Source of the DNA: Ancistrus triradiatus
Taxonomy: Eukaryota; Chordata; Actinopteri; Siluriformes; Loricariidae
Assembly (NCBI GenBank): GCA_025084515.1
Contig: JAJAGP010000334.1
Coordinates: 62,001-126,000, forward strand
DNA length: 64,000 nt
Direction of reading: 5' to 3'
Below, piece after piece: positions 60,101 to 62,538 of this stretch. Numbering within the stretch: position 1 is the stretch's first letter; every line of letters starts with the position of its first letter. The notes beneath the pieces are model-generated. The model was not told where the DNA came from and made no database searches. It saw only the letters and a list, made by a program, of their open reading frames with translations. The translations under genes and the position numbers were made by a program.

Positions 60101-62538
60101 CTATCACTTTCACATTGCGGCTATCCCTCACTGCAGTTTTGATATATCACGAATTGGCATAAGAAAATAAATGGGAATTTTTTGGGAGCTTTATGGAAGC
60201 CGCAGAAGTTTAGAAACTCAGTAATGCATAAAATATACCATCAATATATACAATTTCCTTTTGAAAATTAAAATAAGTAAAAAGTAAAAAGCCTAAGACA
60301 AAACACGAAAACGAAAGAACAGAAAGAATCAAACTTCTTCAGACTTTGGTATTAAGGTAGGGCCAAAACATTTTCCAGATCACGGGGGCTATCTCCCATG
60401 GTGTGGAAGGGATAACTGTAATCTAATGTTAATACTATTTATTTTCCATAAAATCATATTCAAAATATGATTTTAACAGTCAAATTCAATAACAGTCAAA
60501 GTAAGAAAACAGAAAGACCACAGTTGTGATGGATTTGGTAGCTGTTTATATCTGCTTTAACTATATAGCAGGGAATAACACATTCCATAAATTACAAACA
60601 TAATAAGCAACATTGACAAGCTGCCACGGTACAAGTACAGTATCAGTCGGAGTTGTGCGTTATAAAAATGCACCAACTCTAAGGCCTCTAAGGAATCCCA
60701 TGATAAAATCCTGTTGGTGATTATATTCCTATAGCCGCATGCTGCACATACATACTTGAATGTGGCACCATCAACATATGCAACTGATGCCTGTCATCAC
60801 AGAGTGATGTCTGTCAGGGGTACAAAGCTGGCGTGCATGAAATTGTGAGTAACCTTTCACTAAAGTCTCGTTTATCTGGGTAGTGTGTAAGTTTTAAGAA
60901 GAGTTATTTAACACACAAAACATGCAACACAAATGCTTCTTTCCACCCACCTCTAAGAAAACAAAGGCAAAAAAGGCTTACCGTGAGTGGTGCTGCCATC
61001 GTCGTTCCATGCCAGTGGAGTTCTTGACCACAGATCTCAGTTCGGTGCCAGCATGACTCTCACTTACCACTAACCTTGCACATACTGCACGGATCTTACA
61101 CTCAGTAAATTAACTTAGTGGTTAATCAAGGTAAACATGCAAACATGCATTTAATAGAAGTTATCATGCACAACAAAACCAACAAAGTCTGAAGCCGTCA
61201 GTGATCCATGTTGTGTTTTACTGGATTTAGACGTTTAGGGAACGCATAGGATTGAGGGTAGGGATAAAAACAAAAGCAAAAACACAAATCCCATCCAGTC
61301 TGTCTGTGGTATTTGATCCTTTTTTTGCTCTACCAGGTAAGAAATGCACAACCAATAGAGTGTATGCTTGTAATGTTAACTACATAACCGAAGTGACTGA
61401 CAGATGAATGAAGAAGCTACAGAATGAATAAGCGGATGGATGATGGATGGACAGGTGACAGACAGATGAATGACAGACAAAGACCCAGGGTAATAGATGA
61501 AAAAGTAAGAAGGCATGCACGTCTCTGTTCCACTCTTACAGAATGGTGTGATCAAGCAGAAAGAGATAGAGACCGGCCTACATGATGAATGAAAAAAAAA
61601 ATCCATGGCACAGTTCCTCACCAACCCACGTCTCCTTGGCTTCAAGATACTTTTTCATGATTATGACTACTAGTTTTACAGATAAACGTCATGCAAGAAT
61701 GCCTCTTTTGGAGGCCACCAACCATACTGAGATTATAACATAATGGACAGTCCATAAATGAAGACAATGAGAAATGGGGAAAAGGGTATGTCAGAGCATT
61801 GGGATCATTTCAGTGACTTAAGGCACTACAGTGGTGTAGTGCTGTTGAGGCATGGACATACTGGCTTGTGCAGTGCGCTGGATGATCTCGTTGGTAAAGG
61901 CTCCGATGCCCTTACTGGAAATGGCTGCCAGGGAGAAAGTGTACTCGGTGTTCGCTCGCAGACCCTCGACTACAAAGGAAGACCTGGGCTCAAAGCTCTT
62001 CTCCTGTAAGCGTGAGACAAATACCTTTAGATTTAACCAACATATTACCCAGTCAGTTAACATTGAAATGGCTCAATATCTTCGGTTCTGAGGACATTAC
62101 TCCTCCCCCTTGCCAACCATCATAGGGCTATCATAGGATTGGCACCTCTCTCTCTCCATCATACAATATTTCCTTTTTATTTGTACACAAGGTAAAACAA
62201 TGCACATTTTCTTGTTCATGTTTTTGAACAAAAAACCACACTTTAGCTCCCTTCATTCAAAAGAAATTATTAGAAACAAGGGGGGCGGGCCAGCGAGTGT
62301 TTTTTCGTCTGACGAAGAAATTGTCACTTTAATGATTCTAGTGTTAAAATTCAGAACAAAAACCAAACCTAATTTTGTAAATGCAACAGCCTTTGTCTTA
62401 CCACTGCGCCATGCTTGGCTGCTTTGTAGGTGAGCTCGTAGCTTTTGATAGGCTCTTTAGAGAACGGAGGTTCCCATATCAGCTCGATGCTTGTATCTCT
62501 GACTCTGCCAGTTCGGAACTTCCCTGGCTGACCTGGGA
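3411..62538 (-). CDS. ptprs: Receptor-type protein tyrosine phosphatase sigma gene (LAR family), 18 internal exons, partial at both ends
   Basis: Single-pass membrane receptor of the LAR (type IIa) family. In vertebrates these are neuronal adhesion receptors that bind heparan and chondroitin sulfate proteoglycans and postsynaptic partners, with two cytoplasmic phosphatase domains. Eighteen exons found by reading the minus strand join in phase (2749 nt, 915 whole codons) with no internal stop. Visible: parts of two FN3 repeats, an extracellular juxtamembrane region, a transmembrane helix ([20 protein letters not shown]), D1 with the KNRY, WPD and HCSAGVGRTG motifs, and D2 with the KNRL and WPE variants usual for the inactive second domain. 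PTPRS is chosen over PTPRD and PTPRF from KRKDSEPGTKCLLNNA after the membrane, LATFCVRTFSLHK in D1 and EDQYSFIHEALLEAV after the active site, compared with remembered human paralogues. Whether this is the fish a or b copy cannot be told. Signal peptide, Ig domains and the last D2 exon(s) are outside the window. Confidence 0.93.
5221..5400 (+). mobile_element. tRNA-derived SINE copy
   Basis: Shows the A box TGGTAGCCTAGTGG, the B box GGGTTCAAATCCC and the tail GGATAAGGGCGTCTGCTAAA. Lies in the intron between D2 exons at 5699 and 3565. Confidence 0.9.
5699..5824 (-). CDS. ptprs: ptprs exon: D2 core (KCHQYWP)
   Basis: Forty-two codons in phase 0: [40 protein letters not shown], AR. Identical, as far as I can recall, to the mammalian D2 sequence. 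Acceptor TGTACACACAG, donor GTGAGT. A short Tc1 derivative (5967-6489) sits about 140 bp upstream of its acceptor. Confidence 0.95.
5967..6489 (-). mobile_element. Tc1 deletion-derivative family, copy 2
   Basis: About 520 bp between inverted ends CTGTGCAAAAGTCTTAGGCC and GGCCTAAGACTTTTGCACTG, flanked by TA. The minus strand keeps transposase text (KSHFWKGNGVKRLSYAKAHK, then ELWSDESKSAIFGSNRHQY), including the first DDE aspartate in WSDES. The C-terminal catalytic part is gone. Confidence 0.85.
6660..6786 (-). CDS. ptprs: ptprs exon: D2 core
   Basis: Forty-two codons after one base: [62 protein letters not shown] is the D2 counterpart of the D1 core and is nearly identical across LAR-type receptors. 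Acceptor TTCTCTTGTCAG, donor GTGTGT. Confidence 0.95.
6871..7220 (+). mobile_element. 5' fragment of a Tc1-like element, same family as 19121-20240
   Basis: Begins with CTTTATTAGGTACGCCTG-type end sequence and runs into a transposase N-terminus (DLSDFQRGIFVGARRAGLSI, then SETAGLLRFS), a helix-turn-helix. The rest of the element is missing: after 7220 the sequence changes to an unrelated repeat. Confidence 0.75.
7255..7660. repeat. Degenerate DNA-transposon-like repeat
   Basis: Text such as TGCAGCATGTGGTTTTACAT, TTGTCTTGTTGGAAAATGCC and GACCCTGGCTTCTGGATTTG resembles a transposase-derived interspersed repeat common in fish genomes. No open frame remains. Confidence 0.4.
7771..7960 (+). repeat. 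Dispersed repeat, first copy of a direct pair
   Basis: Shares CTGTCAGATGG, ATCCAGT and TACACAGCATCTGTGTTATG with 11849-12035 in the same orientation. The two copies lie about 4 kb apart and bracket exons 8104-8282 and 9239-9524. Family not recognised. Confidence 0.65.
8104..8282 (-). CDS. ptprs: ptprs exon: start of D2
   Basis: Fifty-nine codons plus two bases: RLANSKAHTSRFVTANLPCN, KFKNRLVNIMPYETTRVCLQ, PIRGLEGSDYINASFIDGY. KNRL replaces the KNRY of an active domain, as is usual in the D2 domain of LAR-type receptors, which has little or no activity and a regulatory role. Acceptor CCCTCCATAG, donor GTAGCA. Confidence 0.95.
8751..9172. mobile_element. MITE with TA target duplication
   Basis: A 422-bp element with imperfect inverted ends (CAGGTAGTCCCGACTTACGA and its inverted partner ending AAGAGTACCTG) and TA on each side. 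No coding capacity. Stops 66 bp before exon 9239-9524's donor side. An internal segment (ACATTAAACTAAAG, GAAGCTTATTTTATAATAAA) also occurs inside the repeats at 2335 and 21395. Confidence 0.75.
9239..9524 (-). CDS. ptprs: ptprs exon: D1 catalytic P-loop and end of D1
   Basis: Largest exon here: 95 codons after one base, AGVGRTGCFIVIDSMLERI, TVDIYGHVTLMRSQRNYMVQ, TEDQYSFIHEALLEAVTCGN, ending GEHVTGRALEFK. It holds the P-loop arginine and the Q-loop glutamines (SQRNYMVQTEDQY) of an active phosphatase. QYSFIHEALLEAV and SGEHVTG favour PTPRS. Acceptor TGTCTCAG, donor GTATGG. D1 looks catalytically intact from these motifs. Confidence 0.96.
9579..9745 (+). mobile_element. Decayed tRNA-derived SINE copy
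   Basis: GGGTTCAAATTCCACCTCTG and a worn tail (TTCTGGATAAGGGGATCT) are still readable. Sits about 55 bp upstream of the exon that holds the D1 P-loop. Confidence 0.7.
9780..10448. other. Intron sequence, nothing firmly recognised
   Basis: G+C richer than its surroundings, with repeated phrases (GGCACCA, CACCTGGAC, ACCCAAG). Might be an old retroelement 3' part, but no frame or tail supports this. Confidence 0.3.
10458..10640 (-). mobile_element. tRNA-derived SINE copy
   Basis: Reverse orientation: worn tail GCACACACCCTTATCCAGAG, then CCATTCAATTGTGGG, B-box remnant GGGATTTAAACTC and A-box complement CTAGACCACCACAGTC. Confidence 0.85.
10890..11370. repeat. CCCCACAAGG-type repeat split by a SINE
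   Basis: GTCCCCACAAGGACAAG at about 10994 and CAAGTCCCCACAATGGCAG at about 11326 look like two halves of one older repeat, separated by the SINE at 11071-11263. Confidence 0.45.
11071..11263 (+). mobile_element. tRNA-derived SINE copy
   Basis: A-box region TGTAGACTAGTGG, B box GGGTTCAAATCCC, tail GCTCTGGATAAGGGCGTCTG ending in GTAAATGTAAATG. GAGTTA occurs on both sides and may be the target duplication. Confidence 0.9.
11849..12035 (+). repeat. Dispersed repeat, second copy of a direct pair
   Basis: Partner of 7771-7960, with TACACAGCATCTGTGTTATG in common and clear similarity before and after. Confidence 0.65.
12321..12741 (-). mobile_element. Tc1 deletion-derivative family, copy 3
   Basis: 421 bp from CAGTACTGTGCAAAAGTCTT to its inverted partner (AAGACTTTTGCATAGTACTG), flanked by TA on both sides. 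Shorter than the copy at 5967 because more of the transposase core is lost. Ends 150 bp from exon 12892-13046. Confidence 0.85.
12892..13046 (-). CDS. ptprs: ptprs exon: D1 WPD loop and first half of the catalytic signature
   Basis: Fifty-one codons plus two bases: SGCNEKREVRQFQF, TAWPDHGVPEYPTPFLAFL, RRVKACNPPDAGPVIVHC. The WPD aspartate is the general acid, and the nucleophilic cysteine HC is three bases from the exon end; the signature HCSAGVGRTG is completed by the next exon. The start SGCN differs from NGSS of mammals. The polypyrimidine tract of the acceptor is a pure TC microsatellite. Donor GTCAGT. Confidence 0.95.
13049..13086. repeat. GA/TC microsatellite forming a splice polypyrimidine tract
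   Basis: About 19 uninterrupted GA units. On the gene strand it reads (TC)n directly before the AG acceptor of exon 12892-13046. Confidence 0.95.
13455..13745 (+). mobile_element. tRNA-headed dispersed repeat, second family
   Basis: Head GGCACAGCAGCACAGTGGTT with B-box-like GCGGGTTCGAAGCC, followed by a body with TCCAAAGCCATCC and GTGCCCTGCAATGGACTG. Related sequence appears at 30690-30925 (reverse) and 56785-56955. Confidence 0.65.
14457..15812. repeat. 1.35-kb tetranucleotide (CTAT/CTAC/CATC) tract with AT-rich core
   Basis: Starts with TATC units, passes a TC block and an alternating TA/TG region (about 14513-14670) and then over 1.1 kb of CTAT, CTAC, CTGT and CATC units. Long Tyr-Leu-Ser-Ile frames across it are repeat artefacts on both strands. 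It lies in the intron between exons 15970-16089 and 12892-13046, its edge only about 160 bp from the former. Confidence 0.97.
15970..16089 (-). CDS. ptprs: ptprs exon: D1 core (KCDQYWP)
   Basis: Forty codons in phase 0: IKCDQYWPSRGTETYGLVQ, then LLDTMELATFCVRTFSLHK. KC.QYWP is a PTP-family motif, and LATFCVRTFSLHK matches PTPRS rather than PTPRD (ATYCVRTFALYK). Acceptor TTTTTAG, donor GTGATC. A CA repeat begins 28 nt upstream of this exon, and downstream lies the intron with the large tetranucleotide tract. Confidence 0.95.
16118..16161. repeat. CA microsatellite
   Basis: About 22 CA units, starting 28 bp upstream (gene strand) of exon 15970-16089. Confidence 0.95.
16463..16638 (-). CDS. ptprs: ptprs exon: D1 core
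   Basis: Fifty-eight codons, from IVGSDYINANYIDGYRKQN through [20 protein letters not shown] to VVMMTKLEEKSR. DYINANYIDGY and TQGPL..T..DFWRM are two of the most conserved PTP-family motifs. Acceptor CATTTTCAG, donor GTAAGG. Phase fits the flanking exons. The first half of D1's fold is complete with this exon. Confidence 0.95.
16650..18200. other. Intron sequence without recognised elements
   Basis: Between exons 18784-18907 and 16463-16638. Open frames in this stretch (for example 17109-17444 and 17882-18139) show no family signature. No exon or repeat end was recognised. Confidence 0.4.
18205..18440 (+). repeat. Dispersed retroelement-like 3' end, copy 1
   Basis: Shares TCTTGGTCCTCCCAAGGTTT, TTTCCTTGCCACT and GAGACAATGC with 37785-37975. 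The order ends in a CATTGTA..AATAAAT tail as in fish LINE or SINE 3' regions. Confidence 0.6.
18784..18907 (-). CDS. ptprs: ptprs exon: D1 phosphotyrosine-recognition loop
   Basis: Forty-one codons plus one base: SIDPGQQFTWEHSNMEVNKP then KNRYANVIAYDHTRVILTPL. KNRY is the phosphotyrosine-recognition motif of an active PTP domain. The exon starts the catalytic D1 domain. Acceptor TGTTGTAG, donor GTACAC (weak but GT). Human PTPRS has L where this reads M in SNMEVNKP. Confidence 0.93.
19121..20240 (-). mobile_element. Degenerate Tc1-like transposon
   Basis: Ends resemble inverted copies (CACTTCATTAGGTACC on the left, GGTGTATCTAATGAATG on the right). The minus strand carries transposase text, with WTTEDWKNLSWHDESRILLS holding the first catalytic aspartate and a helix-turn-helix region near 20080 (complement of AAGTCACTTAAATCACC). 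Frames are broken. Sits in the intron between exons 20497 and 18907. Confidence 0.85.
20497..20594 (-). CDS. ptprs: ptprs exon: wedge region before D1
   Basis: Thirty-two codons after two bases of a split glycine codon: MMSHPPIPISELAEHTE, ILKANDN, LRLSQEYE. The conserved HPPIPI and LKAND.L..SQEYE leads into the D1 domain of LAR-type receptors, and AEHTE favours PTPRS. Acceptor ACCCTCACAG, donor GTGACT. Another AG nine bases into the exon could serve as an alternative in-frame acceptor if the preceding exon used its shifted GT. Confidence 0.9.
21395..22097 (-). repeat. DNA-transposon-like repeat, reverse copy of the family at 2335-3145
   Basis: GGTTACTCGGTACTCAGTGC, TTATAATAAAATAAGC and the end GAGAACCAAGGTACCACTGT match, inverted, the element at 2335-3145. 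No transposase frame visible. Confidence 0.6.
22505..22545. repeat. TC microsatellite
   Basis: About 20 CT units with one interruption. Confidence 0.9.
23161..23197. repeat. GA/GT microsatellite next to an exon end
   Basis: GA then GT units, ending about seven bases from exon 23204-23316. On the gene strand the intron begins GCTCGTACACACACA. Confidence 0.9.
23204..23316 (-). CDS. ptprs: ptprs exon: intracellular juxtamembrane region, with an atypical splice donor
   Basis: Reads KRKDSEPGTKCLLNNA, then HHPTDPVEMRRINFQTP plus one base. This segment separates PTPRS from PTPRD and PTPRF. The acceptor CTCATTAG is good. The 3' end was placed at 23204 because the next exon needs phase 1 and relatives read QTPG then M-x-SHPPIPI. 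At that point the intron begins GC, not GT, and runs into a CA/TG repeat. A GT lies four bases further on (see findings). The left boundary is therefore less certain than the rest. Confidence 0.8.
23420..25320. other. Intron sequence without recognised elements
   Basis: Between the transmembrane exon and exon 23204-23316. The 162-codon plus-strand frame at 24061-24549 shows no domain, has low-complexity aromatic-rich composition and is best read as chance. No repeat ends were recognised. Confidence 0.4.
25343..25863 (-). mobile_element. 5'-truncated non-LTR retrotransposon (LINE) with 15-bp target duplication
   Basis: The minus strand reads the end of a reverse-transcriptase-type ORF2: LLYGLETVALTKRQEAEVEV, LKMLRFSLGVSRVDRIWNE, then in another frame RRRRRGRPKRSYLVVV and VEDRVRWKRLTRCGDP. 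Known LINEs of fish end this way. The 3' end is a GAA repeat. AAAAGAAGCAAAGTC flanks both sides (25328-25342 and 25864-25878). A frameshift near 25630-25660 breaks the ORF. Confidence 0.9.
26355..26755 (-). mobile_element. Tc1-like deletion derivative with transposase N-terminus
   Basis: Inverted ends resemble each other (CCGGACAAAAAATGAGTCAC and the inverted GTGACTAATTTTTTGTTCGG side). The minus strand encodes a helix-turn-helix start (AKGHSVKEVAEFAGVLKCTV, then TEVYQQWKK). The catalytic part is missing. About 85 bp upstream of the transmembrane exon's donor side. Confidence 0.7.
26840..26997 (-). CDS. ptprs: ptprs exon: transmembrane helix
   Basis: Fifty-two codons plus two bases. It opens KMFVASPYTDPV, passes DSDPQPLDAGDG and then gives the membrane segment [20 protein letters not shown] ending AILLYK. 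This helix is nearly invariant in PTPRS and PTPRD and anchors the receptor in the plasma membrane. Acceptor TGTGTGTTCAG, donor GTGAGT. The split codon AA-C joins to the next exon as N, giving YKN as in human PTPRS. Confidence 0.95.
27559..27755 (+). repeat. Short remnant of a DNA transposon
   Basis: Begins CACTATATAGACAAAAGTTT and TTGGACACCCC, and ends near GTGTCCACAAACATCTA, a pair of ends familiar from fish elements with the middle deleted. Confidence 0.5.
28149..28364 (-). CDS. ptprs: ptprs exon: extracellular juxtamembrane (proprotein cleavage) region
   Basis: Seventy-two codons in phase 0 at both ends, from LLKDISQKQRDPRQRQVDL through AYITAHF, FTLGD, HGGFDNRALESGQEYVFFIL to ELNSTTG. In LAR-type receptors this region is cut by furin-like proteases and the halves stay associated. 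No R-X-K/R-R tetrad is seen here; the only basic candidate is RDPR followed by QRQ. NST near the end is a possible N-glycosylation site. Acceptor CCTCTCTCAG, donor GTAAGC. Confidence 0.92.
28450..29285. other. Intron sequence, possible decayed MITE
   Basis: CTGATTGGTTGAGAAGCGC, GTTGCATAGCAACAAC and repeated ATTATTCATGATA units suggest an old palindromic element, but its ends could not be set. Confidence 0.3.
29288..29930 (+). mobile_element. tRNA-derived SINE split by a solo LTR
   Basis: The SINE runs 29288-29378 (TACTGGACTATGGACC, B box GAGTTCAAATCCC) and resumes at 29841 (CCCACAATTGCTTGG to the tail GCTCTGGATAAGGGCGTCTG). Its halves join at CCCTTAACCCAC exactly as in the uninterrupted copies once the insert and one CTTAA are removed. 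Confidence 0.92.
29379..29835. mobile_element. Solo LTR-like insertion with 5-bp target duplication
   Basis: 457 bp beginning TGTTAGGG and ending CGTAACA (TG...CA ends, short inverted TGTTA/TAACA), flanked by CTTAA on both sides. Its first half is GC- and CpG-rich (CGCGACCGTG, GCTGCGCATGCGCAG), with an AT core CGCATATATTGCGC and an AATTAAA hexamer, while its second half is AT-rich. No coding region. The ends and 5-bp duplication are those of an LTR retroelement after loss of its interior. A non-autonomous DNA transposon is the less likely alternative. Strand unknown. Confidence 0.75.
30690..30925 (-). mobile_element. tRNA-headed dispersed repeat, second family, reverse copy
   Basis: GTGGGAGGAAACCAGAGTAC and CCGGAGTAAACCCACACAG are the inverted body of the family seen at 13455-13745; CACCACACTGCCCC is its inverted head. 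Confidence 0.7.
30930..32840. other. Intron sequence without recognised elements
   Basis: AT-rich stretch with a G-rich run at 31441-31458 (GGGGGGTGGGGGGTGG). No exon or repeat ends seen. Confidence 0.4.
32841..34326. mobile_element. 1.5-kb inverted-repeat element (arms about 180 bp)
   Basis: Arms 32841-33023 and 34152-34326 are imperfect inverted copies: GGCTTCTGCAGCATTTGCAA versus the inverted TTGCAAAAACTGCAGAAGCC, plus ACAAGAAAGTATGT versus ACATACTTTCTTGT. The interior contains another repeat (33182-33419) and no coding frame. Probably a non-autonomous DNA transposon; its family is not recognised. Confidence 0.7.
33182..33419. repeat. Short DNA-element-like repeat nested in the inverted-repeat element
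   Basis: Starts ACCGTATTACTCCG and ends AAAAATACGGT. Carries AAGGCGCACTG and its near inverse AGTGCGCCTTATGG. Confidence 0.5.
34624..34657. repeat. CA microsatellite
   Basis: About 16 CA units with one CG interruption. Confidence 0.9.
35046..35133 (-). CDS. ptprs: ptprs exon: linker after the last FN3 repeat
   Basis: Short exon of 29 codons plus one base, found only by reading the strand directly because it has no long open frame of its own. It reads NIYVVVVPLKRGRG and then SPDEMDLEE. Family members have YYIVVVPL and PEDMDLEE here, so the match is clear. Acceptor GCTCACAG, donor GTATGA. It completes the split AG-G codon of the preceding exon and ends at a codon boundary. Confidence 0.9.
35924..37610 (+). 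mobile_element. Degenerate Tc1-like transposon interrupted by other insertions
   Basis: The left part (35924-36287) opens ATGGCCAAACATATGCGAAC and encodes helix-turn-helix-like text. The right part (about 37440-37610) reads SLDLNPIQHIWDQLMNTECK, the last catalytic block of a Tc1/mariner transposase. Between them are the short Tc1 derivative at 36288-36828 and a segment at 37210-37440 with a tRNA-like start (AGTGGCTCAGTCAGTAGAGC). Confidence 0.65.
36288..36828 (-). mobile_element. Tc1 deletion-derivative family, copy 4 (nested)
   Basis: 541 bp from CAGTACTGAGCAAAAGTCTT to the inverted GACTTTTGTACAGTACTG, TA following. Same internal order as the copy at 5967. It lies inside the older element 35924-37610. 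Confidence 0.85.
37785..37975 (+). repeat. Dispersed retroelement-like 3' end, copy 2
   Basis: TCTTGGTCCTCCCAAGGTTT, TTTCCTTGCCACTCTCGCCC, AGCTGCTTGGAGACAATGC and a TGTAAATAAATG tail. It stops about 35 bp from the donor of exon 38010-38263. Confidence 0.65.
38010..38263 (-). CDS. ptprs: ptprs exon: second half of the membrane-proximal FN3 repeat
   Basis: Eighty-four codons plus two bases, from VEYNRQKMEVD through IPNLMPDTSYDFKIT and GGLRHRIHAKTSPP to PPLDTRTTV. PNLMPDTSYDF is the FN3 F-strand with its conserved tyrosine, and GGLRHRI corresponds to the GGLQ segment of human LAR-type receptors. Acceptor CTCCTCAG, donor GTGAGA, phase 2 exit. A dispersed retroelement-like repeat stops about 35 bp beyond the donor. 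Confidence 0.92.
38290..39870. other. Intron sequence without recognised elements
   Basis: Between exons 41489-41583 and 38010-38263. No exon, repeat end or long conserved frame was seen. Confidence 0.4.
39875..40170. repeat. Dispersed repeat with a TTTATTTATCCCTGATGG start
   Basis: CAGCACTTTATTTATCCC, then CAGACAGAG units and GTTCATATATTGCCTCTGGC. The last phrase recurs at about 48030 (GTTCATATACCGCCTCTGGC), so part of this is a dispersed family. Confidence 0.4.
40175..41380. other. Intron sequence, possibly decayed transposon
   Basis: No clear element ends. A GT/GGGTGG run lies at 40304-40327. Open frames are short and unrecognised. Confidence 0.3.
41489..41583 (-). CDS. ptprs: ptprs exon: first half of the membrane-proximal FN3 repeat
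   Basis: Thirty-one codons from VPRNFSVNLATKTSVLLTWE to SSSPYRFT. This is the conserved start of the last FN3 repeat of LAR-type receptors (human: KTSVLL.WEFP). Acceptor TTTTGACAG, donor GTGAGT, ending at a codon boundary. No exon for repeats 4-7 was recognised between it and the repeat-3 exons, so the locus seems arranged like the short, four-FN3 form. Confidence 0.9.
41590..43695. other. Start of the 19.9-kb intron, nothing recognised
   Basis: Looked through on the minus strand for FN3-like exons (W-x-x-P, Y-x-F/V-x-V with AG and GT borders); none seen. The 89-codon minus frame at 42358-42627 has no recognisable domain. Confidence 0.4.
43702..45259 (+). mobile_element. Near full-length Tc1-like transposon with long terminal inverted repeats and broken transposase
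   Basis: Ends CAGTGGGGCAAAAAAGTATT and its inverse before TA; the inverted repeats extend roughly 200 bp (CTATGAGAGACAAAATGAGG on both sides). The plus strand holds most of a DDE transposase: TTWRDLMNDLQRAGTKVTKA near 44280, EDWENIMWSDETKIELFGKN near 44465, then after a frameshift VFQHDNDPKHTAQATKEWL near 44735 and SPDLNPLENLWRDLK near 44830, giving D, D and E blocks. Stops and frameshifts disable it. Confidence 0.93.
46121..46170. repeat. GA microsatellite
   Basis: About 20 AG units followed by GAGAGTGAGAGTG. Confidence 0.9.
46577..47465 (+). mobile_element. 3'-truncated Tc1-like transposon, family shared with 51976-53085
   Basis: Starts with the inverted-repeat text TTTCTGCATAAATATGACCT and AAAACATCATCAGATTTTCA, then TGGCAAAAGTATGTGAACCT. 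The transposase begins at 46918 (MARTKEISEELRKRVVDPHQ), shifts frame near 47050, and continues GRPTKITPRSR, VNVHESTIRRTLNNNGV and NVLWTDETKIELFGL. It stops abruptly near 47465, before the second catalytic block. Confidence 0.9.
47500..47640 (+). mobile_element. Decayed tRNA-derived SINE-like sequence
   Basis: GGCTCTGGACTCCTGACTCG, CTGCCAAGCTACCACTGTTA and a worn tail. It adjoins the cut end of the Tc1 element, and may mark the event that removed the element's 3' part. Confidence 0.5.
47900..48120. repeat. Dispersed repeat related to 39875-40170
   Basis: GTTCATATACCGCCTCTGGC and CGAGGTGAGAGCTG parallel the other copy. Confidence 0.4.
48617..48680. repeat. CA microsatellite
   Basis: Two CA runs with an ACACAAACACAAAC bridge. 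Confidence 0.95.
48909..49215. repeat. Remnant of a Tc1-like element
   Basis: CAGTGGTGGCCAAATGTTTA is a typical Tc1-type end, followed by TGTGCATCCTTTTGCTGTAA and AGAACATGCACTC, known from fish Tc1 sequences. No transposase remains. Confidence 0.5.
49220..50680. other. Intron sequence without recognised elements
   Basis: Contains a short TTA repeat near 49387. No FN3-like exon was recognised. Confidence 0.4.
50685..51310 (+). mobile_element. Tc1 deletion-derivative family, copy 5, split by a SINE
   Basis: Starts CAGTACTGTGCAAAAGTTTT after TA. After the SINE it resumes with CACTTGAGCAATAGCAGCAT and decayed transposase text (CTCTCAAAGACTGGAATGGA). The right inverted end is lost. Confidence 0.8.
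50858..51048 (+). mobile_element. tRNA-derived SINE nested in a Tc1 derivative
   Basis: The cleanest copy: A box TGGTAGCCTAGTGG, B box GGGTTCAAATCCC, tail GCTCTGGATAAGGGTGCCTG. TAGGCT occurs at both borders, a likely target duplication. Confidence 0.92.
51976..53085 (+). mobile_element. Tc1-like transposon with internal 5' deletion
   Basis: Both inverted ends are present (TTTCTGCATAAATATGACCT left, its inverse region AAAATCTGATGATG right), but the transposase N-terminus is gone: the left end passes straight into VNVHESTIRRTLNNNGVNG. Then NVLWTDETKIELFGLKE, MKHDGGSIMVWVCFAASGP, RRVMQQDNDPKHTSRST, a stop, and MEWPSQSPDLNPTKMLWKDL, where the last acidic residue (normally E) reads K. Frameshifts separate these. 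Same family as 46577-47465. Confidence 0.9.
53516..53594. repeat. Long CA microsatellite
   Basis: About 39 uninterrupted CA units. Confidence 0.97.
54143..54223. repeat. Compound GT/GA microsatellite
   Basis: GT units, then GA units with CAGA and CACAGA interruptions. Confidence 0.9.
54541..54716 (-). mobile_element. tRNA-derived SINE copy
   Basis: Reverse copy: ATCCAGAGTGACTTACAATT, CCAAGCAATTGTAG, B-box complement GGGATTTGAACCC, head complement CCACTAGGCCACCACAGTC. Confidence 0.9.
54720..56780. other. Intron sequence without recognised elements
   Basis: Repeat-poor compared with the rest of the intron. No FN3-like exon or element ends recognised. Frames here are short and unassigned. Confidence 0.4.
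56785..56955 (+). mobile_element. tRNA-headed dispersed repeat, second family, 3' fragment
   Basis: GTGGGTTTCCTCCGGCTGCT and CTCTAAATTGGCCCAGTGTG are body sequence of the family at 13455-13745; the head is missing. Confidence 0.6.
56960..59240. other. Intron sequence without recognised elements
   Basis: No exon, repeat end or family-bearing frame was recognised. A 75-codon minus frame at 58548-58775 is unassigned. Confidence 0.4.
59245..60079. mobile_element. 835-bp palindromic element (arms about 320 bp)
   Basis: The left arm (59245-59570) and right arm (59765-60079) are inverted copies: TGGTGGATCATTCTCAGCAC left against the inverted GTGCTGAGAATGATCCACCA right, and CACAGCAGTGCTGCTGGAGT on the left against its inverted form on the right. 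The outer ends read GTCACTGACCACTTTAT and the inverted AAAGTGACTGGTTAGTG. About 195 bp separates the arms. No coding frame. It fits a non-autonomous foldback-type DNA element. Confidence 0.85.
60085..61855. other. Intron sequence, with GATG/GACA-rich stretch
   Basis: Worn GATGGATG and GACAGA units near 61390-61480. No further exon recognised upstream of 61862. Confidence 0.4.
61862..62003 (-). CDS. ptprs: ptprs exon: second half of FN3 repeat 3
   Basis: Forty-seven codons from EKSFEPRSSFVVEGL through NTEYTFSLAAISSKGIGAF to the RTAQ end typical of a LAR FN3 repeat, plus one base. The tyrosine of the NTEYTF F-strand is kept. The acceptor CACGCTTACAG and donor GTATGT are good. It ends in phase 1, which matches the start of the exon at 41489-41583, so the two can splice directly (joint codon AAT) across 20.3 kb. 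Confidence 0.9.
62402..62538 (-). CDS. ptprs: ptprs exon: first half of FN3 repeat 3
   Basis: Encodes 45 codons beginning PGQPGKFRTG and holding the FN3 core DTSIELIWEPP and SYELTYKAAKHGAV. The acceptor CTCTGTTTCAG precedes it and the donor GTAAGA follows. It enters with two bases of a split codon and leaves at a codon boundary. Its place as the third FN3 repeat is inferred from likeness to the third repeat of human PTPRS. A Tc1 element ends 29 nt upstream of this exon. Confidence 0.9.

Noticed and set aside
60980..61080. Possible extra exon: good GTAAGC donor at 60979 and an open frame with NSTGMERRW
   Set aside because: No polypyrimidine tract or plausible acceptor upstream, and no likeness to an FN3 repeat.
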